Shown here: positions 43,561-52,657 of the stretch, one piece after another
Layout of the letters: each line of letters begins with the position of its first letter
How positions within the stretch are numbered: the first letter of the stretch is position 1
NCBI GenBank assembly: GCA_024224995.1
Contig: JAAENB010000821.1
Coordinates: 1 to 57,306, forward strand
Reading direction: 5' to 3'
From: a bacterium
Lineage (GTDB): Bacteria; Spirochaetota; UBA4802; UBA5550
DNA length: 57,306 nucleotides
The notes under the pieces: generated by a model
What the model saw: the letters and a program-made list of their open reading frames with translations, nothing else
Told to the model about the DNA's origin: nothing
Database searches by the model: none
Position numbers and translations under genes: made by a program

Positions 43561-46500
43561 ATGAAAGGCTATCAAAATCCACATAAGATCTATGAAAGCA
43601 CGAACTCCCGTGTATACCGTGCCTTCGAGGAAAAGAATAATCGACCCGTAGTCCTGAAAGTACTGAATAAACAGTACCCTACCCCTGAAGAAGTTGCAAA
43701 ATTTAACCGGGAATATGAAATAGCCTCCATGTGCACAGGGCAGGGAGTCATCGAGCAATATGAACTATCGAAAATCGATAATTCCCCCGCCATCATCATG
43801 GAGGATATTGGAGGCCGGTCCCTTGCTGATATTCTAAAATCAATGAAGCTCCATCTCGATGAATTCTTAAGTCTTAGCGTTCATATTACCGAAATAATTG
43901 GAAATATTCACAAACGCAATATCATTCATAAAGATATCAATCCCTCAAATATCATCTGGAATATTGAACAAAATATTGTTAAGATTATCGATTTCGGCAT
44001 TGCAACGGAACTTACCCGAGAAATTACCTCCGTAAAAAATCCCAATGTTCTTGAGGGAACCGTAGCGTACATCTCACCCGAACAGACAGGACGCATGAAC
44101 CGTTCACTCGATTATCGCACTGATTATTATTCCCTTGGAGTAACCTTCTATTGGATGTTAACGGGCCGCCTCCCCTTTGAATCAAAAGACCTGTTGGAAC
44201 TGGTACACAGTCACATTGCCGTAGAGCCGGTGTCTCCTCATGAAATTGACGCCACTATACCGGAAACAGTATCAAAGATTGTAATGAAACTCATGGCCAA
44301 AAATGCCGAGGACCGCTATTTGAGCGCTTACGGTATTAAGGCCGACCTGGAACAATGCCGGGATACAGAGCCCCGCAGCGATTTTGAATTAGGCAAACAC
44401 GATGTATCGGATAAATTTCAAATACCGCAGAAATTATATGGCCGGGAACAGGAGCTAGAGACCCTGATGTCCGCTTTTGAACGGGTGAGGAAGGGCAGCA
44501 CAGAGCTCATGCTTGTTTCGGGATTTTCAGGGATCGGAAAATCGGTGCTGGTCAATGAGATACAGAGGCCCGTTGTTAAACATAAGGGATATTTTATCTC
44601 GGGAAAATTTGAAAAACTCAAGAAGGACGTGCCCTACAGCGCCATTATTCCGGCATTTACCGGGCTTGCCAGGCAGATCCTTGCAGAAGGGGACGCGAAC
44701 ATTGACCGGTGGAAAGAGAAAATTTTATCCGCGCTGGGACCCAATGGAATAATTGTAACTGATATTATCCCTTTATTTGAGCTGATTATCGGCAAACAAG
44801 CCAATGTCCCGTCCCTGGGGCCCGTTGAATCTCAAAACAGGTTCAACCGGCTTTTTCAGAGATTCATAAAAGTTTTAGCCGGTAAAGAACACCCCCTGGT
44901 TCTGTTCCTGGACGATCTGCAATGGGCCGATTCAGGCAGCTTGCATCTGCTGGAATTGTTTACAACTGATCCCGATATAAAGCACCTGTTTATAATAGGC
45001 GCCTATCGCCACAATGAGATTCCGGATGAAATTATAAAATCCGGCGGCACGGTGAATACTATATTTTTACAGCCCCTGAGCGTGGAACACGTCAATCAAC
45101 TGCTTGGCGATACGCTGAATCGCCCCCCGGAGGAGACGAAATCTCTGACCAAACTTTTGATTAAAAAAACCGGGGGGAATCAATTTTTCATAAATGAGTT
45201 TTTAAAGTCTCTATACAAGGAAAGCCTGATTGAGTTTTCCTCTGAAGAGGGCTGGTCATGGGATATACCGGGGATTGAAGATATGCAGGCAACTGAGAAT
45301 GTTGTGGGCCTTATGGCAATAAGGATTGTTGATCTCTCTGAGAACGCGCAGGAAGTTTTGAAACGGGGAGCCTGTATAGGCAGCTATTTTAGTATTGAGG
45401 CGCTGGCAAGGGCATTGGGAAAACCGGTCGAGGATACTCTGCCGGCACTACATGAGATTTTACAGGAGGGGATGCTTTATAAAACCCGTAATATTTATAG
45501 ATTCAGCCATGATCGCATACAGGAGGCTGCGTATTCACTAATTCCCGATGAAGAGAAAATAGAGCGGCACTACGCAATTGGGAATCTTGTGTTACATCAT
45601 TCGAAGAGAGAACTCTCGGAAAGAATTTTTTATATTGTAAATCAATTGAACGCAGGGGTAAGCCTGGTTACTGAAAAGTCTGAAAAAAGCAAGCTGGCGG
45701 AACTGAACCTTATGGCAGGGAAAAAAGCTCTTGCCTCGAATGCCTATGAATCGGCATTAAATTATTTGAAGGCGGGAATAGAACTTCTGGAGAGAAACTC
45801 CTGGCAGAAAAACTATGAGTTTACCCATGAAGTATACCAGGAAGCGACTGTTGCGGCAGAGCTCTCCGCAGATTATGAGACCATGGAAAAACTGGCGGAA
45901 GAGGTGATTCTACACGCGCGAACAATTCCGGATACAATAAAAGTTTATGAGGCTAAAATTTTTGCCTGTCAAGCTCAAAATCAACTTATAGAAGGGATCA
46001 GGATTGGTCTTAGTGTTCTTAAGAAACTTGGGCTCAGGCTGCCTGAGAAACCGGGTACGTTACGAATTGCATATGAACTTTTGCTCGTAAAGATGTCTTT
46101 ATTGGGTAAATCGGTTGATAATTTGATCAACCTTCCGGAAATGAAAGATCCCCACAAACTTGCTATTATAAAAATTTTATCCGGGATAGGTACACCTGCT
46201 TATTATGCAGCTCCCGAACTCTTGCCCCTGACAGTCTTCAATATTGTCAGGTTATCGGCCAAATACGGCAACAGTATTTATACGCCTTATTCCTATGCCG
46301 GTTATGGAATGATTCATTGCGGCCTTTTTGGAGACACGAGCGCCGGTTTTGAGTGGGGAAAACTCGCCCTGAATATTGTTGAAAAGTTCAGTATCATAGA
46401 AGCCAAACCAAGGGTCTGGTTCGTGATCTGGTACATGGTAAATCACTGGAAAATCCCTCTCCGGGATTCTCTAAAACCATTGCTTGAGGCATATGCGGCA

Positions 46501-48645
46501 GGGCTGGAAACAGGTAATCTGGAATTTGCGGCTCTATCCAGAAATGCCTATTCTTTTAATTCATTCTTTTCCGGCATGGAACTGGCGGGAGTTAAAAAAG
46601 AAATAGAGAGAAATGTCGATATAATCAGGAAATTCAACCAGGACACTGTTCTTAACTATCAACTTATATTTCATCAAGCTGTTCTCAATCTTCGGGGAAT
46701 GTCAAAGAATCCATGTAAATTGATTGGATCATCTTATGATGAAAACAAGATGCTGCTTGTACACAAAAAAACAAACGACAAAACGGCCATTTTTTGTGTT
46801 TATTATTTTTTATTAAACCTTAACTATCTTTTTGAAAACCATAAAGAAGCGCTCAAAAATGCCGAATTGGTCAAACCATACAGCAAGCAGCAAATCTCAC
46901 TTCATGCGCTGACAATGTATAATTTCTATGACTCTCTTACGCGACTGGCACTTAAAAAAGACCTTAAACATGTAGCCAAAAACCAGGAAAAAATGAAAAA
47001 ATGGGCCTTCCATGCCCCCATGAATTACAGCCACAAATACCACCTTGTGGAAGCGGAAATAGCCCGCGTACGGGGACAGAAACTAAAAGCCATGGATCAC
47101 TACAAACGTGCCGCAGCGCTGGCTCACGAAAATAAATTTACGGGCGAAGAAGCCCTGGCACTGGAACTAACAGCAAAATTCTGGCTTGGTCTGAACGAAG
47201 AAAAAGTTGCCGCTGTATATATAACAGAAGCGCGGAACACATATGGCATGTGGGGCGCCATTGCTAAAGTAAAACATATTGAAGAAAAATATCAGAACGT
47301 ACTTTCCGCAGGTTCAAAGGGGACAGGCTTATCATTAAAAACAACAACCAGTTCATCAGATGCCATTGATCTCTCCACGGTAATAAAAACATCACAAGCC
47401 CTGTCGAGTGAAACTAATCTTGGCAGGCTTTTAAAAGAAATTATGAAATTATCAATTAAAAACGCCGGCGCTCAAAAAGGATTCCTCATTATTGAAAATG
47501 AAGAGAATAAAAATCTCTATATTGAAGCACAGGGTGAGCCGAATAAAGAAATTAGCGTACTTGAGTCTATTCCTGTAGAAAATACCGGTACTCTCTCATC
47601 AGCTATAGTAAATTACGTAAACAGAACCGGTGAAAACCTGGTACTCAATAACGCGCACAAAGAGGGAAACTTTACCGAAGATCCCTATATCATCAAGAAT
47701 AAACCAAAGTCACTTATTTGCTTTCCGATAAAACACAAAGGCAGAGTATCGGGCATTATGTATCTTGAAAACAATCTCACAACAAATAGCTTTACGAATG
47801 AACGATTAGCCTTGCTCCGAATTCTTTCTTCCCAGGCCTCAATTTCCATTGAGAATGCCAGGCTGCTTATGCATAGAGAAAACGCGGCAAAGCTGGAAAA
47901 AGAAATGGAAATAGCCGCGAATATCCAAACCGCTCTCTTGCCTAAAAAACCGGCAATACAGGGCTATGAGATATCAGCCTATTTGACCCCTGCCGATGAT
48001 GTGGGCGGCGACTATTATGATATAATAAATACCGGCGAAAGGGATTGGATAATTATTGGTGATGTGTCCGGTCATAGTGTTCCCGCAGGGCTTGTGATGA
48101 TGATGGTGCAGACCTGTATTCATCATACCCTTTCGATATGTCCCCAACTGCCTCCGGCAGAGTTATTAACAATCGTAAATAAAACAATAACCGAAAACAT
48201 TGAACTCATGGGCGAGGAAAAATATATGACCATAAACGTTTTCGCGGTTCTTGAAAACGGAAAATTTATCTTCGCCGGTCTTCACCACGATATACTCATC
48301 TACCGGGCCAAAAAGGGTGATATTGAACTCGTTGAATCGAATGGTGCCTGGCTGGGGGCCTTCAGTTCCATACAGGGCCCCATGAAAGATAACAATTTTG
48401 AACTGGATAGGGGTGATACTATGCTGATATATACCGATGGAATAACAGAGGCATGGATAAAAGGGAGCGTCAAGCATGAAAGAGATCCCGCACAGGATAT
48501 GTTTGGTGAGAACAGGCTTAAGGATATTTTTCGACTATCGGGGAAAAGACCCGTTGAAGAGATAAAGAATAAGATCCTGAAGGAATTGGAAGAGTATGAC
48601 TGTGATGATGATGTGACGATGGTTGTGGTGAGGAGAGTCTCATAA
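43561..48645 (+). CDS. Kinase-AAA ATPase-helical-GAF-SpoIIE phosphatase, copy 8 (full form, phosphatase type B)
   Basis: This is 1694 residues. No array promoter precedes it; the start lies 4 bp after the previous frame, and the AGGGG overlapping that gene's end can act as ribosome-binding site. The kinase has Lys33, Asp125 and DFG. Walker motifs are intact, but about nine residues (the SHPLxLTLx stretch in siblings) are missing after GAYRHNE, around 45020-45040. GAF spans about 1268-1440. The phosphatase is a different subtype from copy 4: coiled coil EKEMEIAANIQTALLPKK, then DDVGGDYYDI (about 1479), GDVSGHSVPAGL (about 1500, Ser replacing the usual Gly), IYTDGITEAW (about 1622) and CDDDVTMVVV. 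The same subtype occurs in copy 10. Confidence 0.9.
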   Translation: MKGYQNPHKIYESTNSRVYRAFEEKNNRPVVLKVLNKQYPTPEEVAKFNREYEIASMCTGQGVIEQYELSKIDNSPAIIMEDIGGRSLADILKSMKLHLDEFLSLSVHITEIIGNIHKRNIIHKDINPSNIIWNIEQNIVKIIDFGIATELTREITSVKNPNVLEGTVAYISPEQTGRMNRSLDYRTDYYSLGVTFYWMLTGRLPFESKDLLELVHSHIAVEPVSPHEIDATIPETVSKIVMKLMAKNAEDRYLSAYGIKADLEQCRDTEPRSDFELGKHDVSDKFQIPQKLYGREQELETLMSAFERVRKGSTELMLVSGFSGIGKSVLVNEIQRPVVKHKGYFISGKFEKLKKDVPYSAIIPAFTGLARQILAEGDANIDRWKEKILSALGPNGIIVTDIIPLFELIIGKQANVPSLGPVESQNRFNRLFQRFIKVLAGKEHPLVLFLDDLQWADSGSLHLLELFTTDPDIKHLFIIGAYRHNEIPDEIIKSGGTVNTIFLQPLSVEHVNQLLGDTLNRPPEETKSLTKLLIKKTGGNQFFINEFLKSLYKESLIEFSSEEGWSWDIPGIEDMQATENVVGLMAIRIVDLSENAQEVLKRGACIGSYFSIEALARALGKPVEDTLPALHEILQEGMLYKTRNIYRFSHDRIQEAAYSLIPDEEKIERHYAIGNLVLHHSKRELSERIFYIVNQLNAGVSLVTEKSEKSKLAELNLMAGKKALASNAYESALNYLKAGIELLERNSWQKNYEFTHEVYQEATVAAELSADYETMEKLAEEVILHARTIPDTIKVYEAKIFACQAQNQLIEGIRIGLSVLKKLGLRLPEKPGTLRIAYELLLVKMSLLGKSVDNLINLPEMKDPHKLAIIKILSGIGTPAYYAAPELLPLTVFNIVRLSAKYGNSIYTPYSYAGYGMIHCGLFGDTSAGFEWGKLALNIVEKFSIIEAKPRVWFVIWYMVNHWKIPLRDSLKPLLEAYAAGLETGNLEFAALSRNAYSFNSFFSGMELAGVKKEIERNVDIIRKFNQDTVLNYQLIFHQAVLNLRGMSKNPCKLIGSSYDENKMLLVHKKTNDKTAIFCVYYFLLNLNYLFENHKEALKNAELVKPYSKQQISLHALTMYNFYDSLTRLALKKDLKHVAKNQEKMKKWAFHAPMNYSHKYHLVEAEIARVRGQKLKAMDHYKRAAALAHENKFTGEEALALELTAKFWLGLNEEKVAAVYITEARNTYGMWGAIAKVKHIEEKYQNVLSAGSKGTGLSLKTTTSSSDAIDLSTVIKTSQALSSETNLGRLLKEIMKLSIKNAGAQKGFLIIENEENKNLYIEAQGEPNKEISVLESIPVENTGTLSSAIVNYVNRTGENLVLNNAHKEGNFTEDPYIIKNKPKSLICFPIKHKGRVSGIMYLENNLTTNSFTNERLALLRILSSQASISIENARLLMHRENAAKLEKEMEIAANIQTALLPKKPAIQGYEISAYLTPADDVGGDYYDIINTGERDWIIIGDVSGHSVPAGLVMMMVQTCIHHTLSICPQLPPAELLTIVNKTITENIELMGEEKYMTINVFAVLENGKFIFAGLHHDILIYRAKKGDIELVESNGAWLGAFSSIQGPMKDNNFELDRGDTMLIYTDGITEAWIKGSVKHERDPAQDMFGENRLKDIFRLSGKRPVEEIKNKILKELEEYDCDDDVTMVVVRRVS

Positions 48646-48781
48646 AATCTCTGTACCCAATAATTTCAACAAAACAAAAATATGATAATTCTATTTATCA
48701 GGACTCATTATTCTATATCGCCACGCATTAAAGCATCAAAGTAAATATGGACTCCGGAATACTGAGTCAAGAAAAATTTTC

Positions 48782-48810
48782 TTGCCAATTGAACATCATT
48801 ATAATAAAAT
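48782..48810 (+). promoter_or_regulatory. Array promoter 9, leaderless geometry
   Basis: TTGCCA at 48782-48787, 17 bp, TAAAAT at 48805-48810, and five bases to the ATG at 48816. Its position shows that the start is 48816 and not the in-frame ATG at 48747, which would lie upstream of the promoter. The remaining gap from 48646 shows nothing else. Confidence 0.72.
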
Positions 48811-48815
48811 GCAGT

Positions 48816-51800
48816 ATGCAAAATTTTGAAAAAATCTATGAAAGCGCCCAGTCCCTGGTTTACCGCGCGTTTGATGAAAAAAACAAACGCCCCGTAATCC
48901 TGAAAAGATTAAACAACAGTCATCCTGCTCCTGAAGAAATTTCAAAACTTAACCGGGAATATGAGCTCACCGGCATGTTCTCCAGCGATCCCGCAGGAGT
49001 CATCCGGGTATATGAAATATCGGAAATAGATAATTCTCCTGCCATCGTCATGGAGGATATTGGGGGGTGGTCCCTGGGAGATATACTCAAATCAAAAAAA
49101 CTCACTCCGGATAAATTTCTAAGTCTCGCAATTCGCATTAGCGAAATCATCGGCACTATTCACAAACGCAATATTATTCATAAAGATATGAACCCCTCAA
49201 ATATCATCTGGAATGTTGAAAAGGATATTGTGCGGATTATAGATTTCGGCCTCGCAACGGAACTCCCCCGTGAAATTACCTCAGTGAAAAACCCCAATGT
49301 TCTGGAGGGTACGCTTGGCTTTATCTCACCCGAGCAGACAGGCCGCATGAACCGGTCACTCGATTATCGCACTGACTTTTATTCCCTGGGAATTACCTTT
49401 TATTGGATGATAACAGGCCGCCTCCCTTTTGAATCAAAAGACCTGCTGCAACTGGTCCATAGTCACATTGCCATTATGCCGCGTTCTCCTTATGAGATAG
49501 ACGAAAGTGTTCCGGAGCCGGTTTCAGCAATTGTGATGAAACTCATGGCTAAAAACGCCGAAGACCGGTATTTAAGCGCCCACGGTCTAAAGGCCGACCT
49601 GGAACGCTGCCGGCAGGAATCGCGGGATACGGGGACCATTAAATTTTTTCACCTGGGCTCACAGGATGTATCCGATAAATTTCAAATACCTCAGAAATTA
49701 TATGGCCGGGAACAGGAAACAGGCAGGCTTATGTCCGCTTTTGAACGGGTAAGAAAGAATGATACGGAACTCATGCTTGTATCCGGGTATTCAGGGATTG
49801 GGAAATCAATGTTGATCAATGAGATACAAAGACCTATTGTTAAATACAGTGGATATTTTATCTCGGGAAAATTTGAGCGCCTTAGAAAAAACGTGCCGTA
49901 CAGCGGTATTATTCAGGCCTTTGCCGGACTTGCCAGGCAAATCCTCGCAGAAGGCAATGCTAAAATCGGTCTATGGAAAGAGAAGATTTTATCCGTCCTG
50001 GGTCCCAATGGTAAAATCGTTACGGATATTTTCCCTTTATTCGAGGTGATTACAGGTACACAAACAGAGGTTCCAACACTGGGACCGTTGGAATCTCAAA
50101 ACAGGTTCAACCTGGTTATTCAAGAATTTATAAAAGTGCTGGCGAATAAAGAACATCCACTGGTGGTGTTCCTGGACGACCTGCAATGGGCCGACCTGGC
50201 AAGCCTGCATCTATTAAAATTGTTTACAACCGATCCCGATATACAACATCTCTTTATCATAGGGGCCTACCGCCACAATGAAACTCCCGCTTCTCATCCC
50301 TTGAATCTCACCCTGGATGAGATTCTCCAATCGGGCGCAAAAGTGAATACGATATTTTTACAGCCTCTGAACAGGACCCACCTCAGCCTGCTGCTGAGCG
50401 ATACGCTGAATCTCCCCGTAGAAAAGACAACAAGTTTTGCCGGGCTTCTTATACGGAAAACCGGGGGTAACCCGTTTTTCACTATTGAGTTTTTAAAAAC
50501 CCTTTATAAAGAACGATTAATAGATTTTTCTTTTGAGAACGGCTGGTCCTGGCATACAACAGGGATTGAAGATATGCAGGTGACTAAAAATGTCGTGGAA
50601 CTTATGGCAGGAGAAATTACGGACTTTTCCGAAAACGCGCAGGAAGTGCTGAAACTGGGAGCCTGTATCGGCAATTCGTTTAACCTTACGACCATGGTTG
50701 CGGTATGCGGGAAACCGGAGGAAGAAATTCTTACGGCATTACACGAAGTGCTGCAGGAAGGCAAGCTCAATATAGTCGACACCATGTATCGATTCAGTCA
50801 TGACCGGGTACAGGAGGCCGCCTATTCGCTCATTCCCGATGAAAAAAAAACACTACAGCACTACCGCATTGGAAACCTGGAGCTGCAAAATACGAAAAAA
50901 GAGAAACTGCCGGAAAAAATATTTTATATTGTTAATCAATTAAACGCGGGAGCAAACCTGGTTACTGAAGAACCGGAAAAACAGAGACTTGCCGAACTCA
51001 ACCTTATGGCCGGGAAAAAGGCCCTTGCCTCAAACGCCTACGTGTCTGCATTAAATTATTTTAAGGCGGGAATTGGACTTGTTTCTGAAAACTGCTGGCA
51101 GAAAAACTATGATTTCACTCATGAATTATACCGGGAAGCGACTGTTGCGGCAGAACTGAGCGCCGATTACGAGATGATGGAAAAACTGGCAGAAGAGGTG
51201 CTGCAAAACGCGAAAACAATTTTAGATACAATCACCGTCTATGAAACAAAAATAGTAGCCTGTGTGGCGCAGAATCAACTTTTGGAAGGGATACGGATTG
51301 GGCTGCGTGTTCTTAAAAAGCTGGGAATGAGGATGCCGGAGAAACCGGGTAAAATTCGCATTATCTACGAACTGCTCTCTTTGAAAATATCGTTACTGGG
51401 AAAAACTGTTGAGAAAATGAATAACCTTCCGGAAATGAACGATCCCCATAAACGTGCTATCATGCAAATTATTTCCGGCATAGGAACATCGGCGTATTAT
51501 GCCGCTCCCCAACTTCTTCCCCTGGTGGTCTTTAATAATATCAGGTTATCGGTTAAATACGGCAACAGTATTTATTCGCCCTATTCCTACGCGGGTTTTG
51601 GAATGATCCATTGCGGCATTCTCGGGGATTTAAGCACGGGGTACGCATACGGCAAACTTGCGCTGAGTCTCGTTGAAAAGTTTAATGCCAGGCAAATCAA
51701 AGCAAGGGTCTGGTTTGTTGCCTGGTTTTTAATACATCATTGGAAAAATCCCCTGCGAGATTCCCTGGAGCCATTGCTTGAGGCCTATACAACAGGGTTG

Positions 51801-52607
51801 GAAACAGGTGACCTGGAATTCGCGGCCTTATCGGCCAGTACCTATTCCGGTTATTTATTCAATTCCGGTATGGAGCTGGAGATAGTTGATAAAGAAATAG
51901 TGAAATATAGCGAAATGATCAGGAAACTCAACCAGGATACAAGCCTTAACTACCAATTAATGCGTCACCAGGCAGTTTTAAATCTCAGAGGCAAGTCTTC
52001 CAATCCCTGTAAATTAATTGGTTCATCGTATGACGAAAACAAAATGCTGCCGGCGCACAAAAAAGCAAACGACATAAGCGCGTTATTTTATATATATTTC
52101 AATTTGTTAACCCTCAACTATCTTTTTGAGAATTACCGGTCTGCACTCAACTTCGCGGAGCTGGTCAAACCATACAGTGCCGCTCAACTTTCAAACCCCT
52201 ATGTACCGATTATTCTTTTCTATGACTCGCTTACGCGGCTGGCGCTCACAAAAGACTTAAGCGCAGTAAGAAAAAATCAGAAAAAGATGAAAAAATGGGC
52301 CTCCCATGCTCCAATGAATTACAGCCATAAATTCCACCTGGTGGAAGCGGAAATTGCCCGGGTACGGGGCCGGGAACTGAAAGCAGAAGAGCACTACGCT
52401 CTTGCGGTGGAACTCGCCCGGGAAAATAAATTCCTCAACGAAGAAGCCCTGGCCCTGGAACTGACCGCGAAATTCAAACTCGGACTGGGCGAGAAAAAAA
52501 CTGCCATGTCTTACATGACAGAAGCCCGGCACACCTATAGCCGGTGGGGCGCAATGGCAAAAGTAAAGCATATTGAAGAAAAATATTCGTATCTACTTAC
52601 GGATTAA
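48816..52607 (+). CDS. Ser/Thr kinase-AAA ATPase-helical protein, copy 9 (short form)
   Basis: This is 1263 residues from the ATG at 48816, beginning MQNFEKIYES. It is a few residues shorter at the N-terminus than siblings, which start MKGYQNP. The frame is open to 48747, but that extension reads through the promoter. The kinase has Lys30, Asp124 in HKDMNPSN (Met where siblings have Ile) and DFGLA instead of DFGIA. The ATPase has GYSGIGKS (Tyr for Phe) and FLDDLQWAD. The helical region ends in EEKYSYLLTD with no GAF or phosphatase. It is followed after about 15 bases by the promoter of copy 10, with no terminator visible. Confidence 0.9.
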   Translation: MQNFEKIYESAQSLVYRAFDEKNKRPVILKRLNNSHPAPEEISKLNREYELTGMFSSDPAGVIRVYEISEIDNSPAIVMEDIGGWSLGDILKSKKLTPDKFLSLAIRISEIIGTIHKRNIIHKDMNPSNIIWNVEKDIVRIIDFGLATELPREITSVKNPNVLEGTLGFISPEQTGRMNRSLDYRTDFYSLGITFYWMITGRLPFESKDLLQLVHSHIAIMPRSPYEIDESVPEPVSAIVMKLMAKNAEDRYLSAHGLKADLERCRQESRDTGTIKFFHLGSQDVSDKFQIPQKLYGREQETGRLMSAFERVRKNDTELMLVSGYSGIGKSMLINEIQRPIVKYSGYFISGKFERLRKNVPYSGIIQAFAGLARQILAEGNAKIGLWKEKILSVLGPNGKIVTDIFPLFEVITGTQTEVPTLGPLESQNRFNLVIQEFIKVLANKEHPLVVFLDDLQWADLASLHLLKLFTTDPDIQHLFIIGAYRHNETPASHPLNLTLDEILQSGAKVNTIFLQPLNRTHLSLLLSDTLNLPVEKTTSFAGLLIRKTGGNPFFTIEFLKTLYKERLIDFSFENGWSWHTTGIEDMQVTKNVVELMAGEITDFSENAQEVLKLGACIGNSFNLTTMVAVCGKPEEEILTALHEVLQEGKLNIVDTMYRFSHDRVQEAAYSLIPDEKKTLQHYRIGNLELQNTKKEKLPEKIFYIVNQLNAGANLVTEEPEKQRLAELNLMAGKKALASNAYVSALNYFKAGIGLVSENCWQKNYDFTHELYREATVAAELSADYEMMEKLAEEVLQNAKTILDTITVYETKIVACVAQNQLLEGIRIGLRVLKKLGMRMPEKPGKIRIIYELLSLKISLLGKTVEKMNNLPEMNDPHKRAIMQIISGIGTSAYYAAPQLLPLVVFNNIRLSVKYGNSIYSPYSYAGFGMIHCGILGDLSTGYAYGKLALSLVEKFNARQIKARVWFVAWFLIHHWKNPLRDSLEPLLEAYTTGLETGDLEFAALSASTYSGYLFNSGMELEIVDKEIVKYSEMIRKLNQDTSLNYQLMRHQAVLNLRGKSSNPCKLIGSSYDENKMLPAHKKANDISALFYIYFNLLTLNYLFENYRSALNFAELVKPYSAAQLSNPYVPIILFYDSLTRLALTKDLSAVRKNQKKMKKWASHAPMNYSHKFHLVEAEIARVRGRELKAEEHYALAVELARENKFLNEEALALELTAKFKLGLGEKKTAMSYMTEARHTYSRWGAMAKVKHIEEKYSYLLTD

Positions 52608-52622
52608 ATCTAAAAAATCATC

Positions 52623-52651
52623 TTGCAAATTGAATCTTTTTTTGCTATCAT
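52623..52651 (+). promoter_or_regulatory. Array promoter 10, leaderless geometry
   Basis: TTGCAA at 52623-52628, 17 bp, TATCAT at 52646-52651 with the extended -10 TG. Six bases to the ATG at 52658. The A-rich AAAAAATCATC flank just upstream is shared with most other array promoters. Confidence 0.75.
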
Positions 52652-52657
52652 AAGCCC

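Noticed and set aside
48747..48815. Upstream ATG for copy 9
   Set aside because: The extension would be translated from DNA holding the -35 and -10 of the array promoter, and the siblings have no such N-terminal extension.
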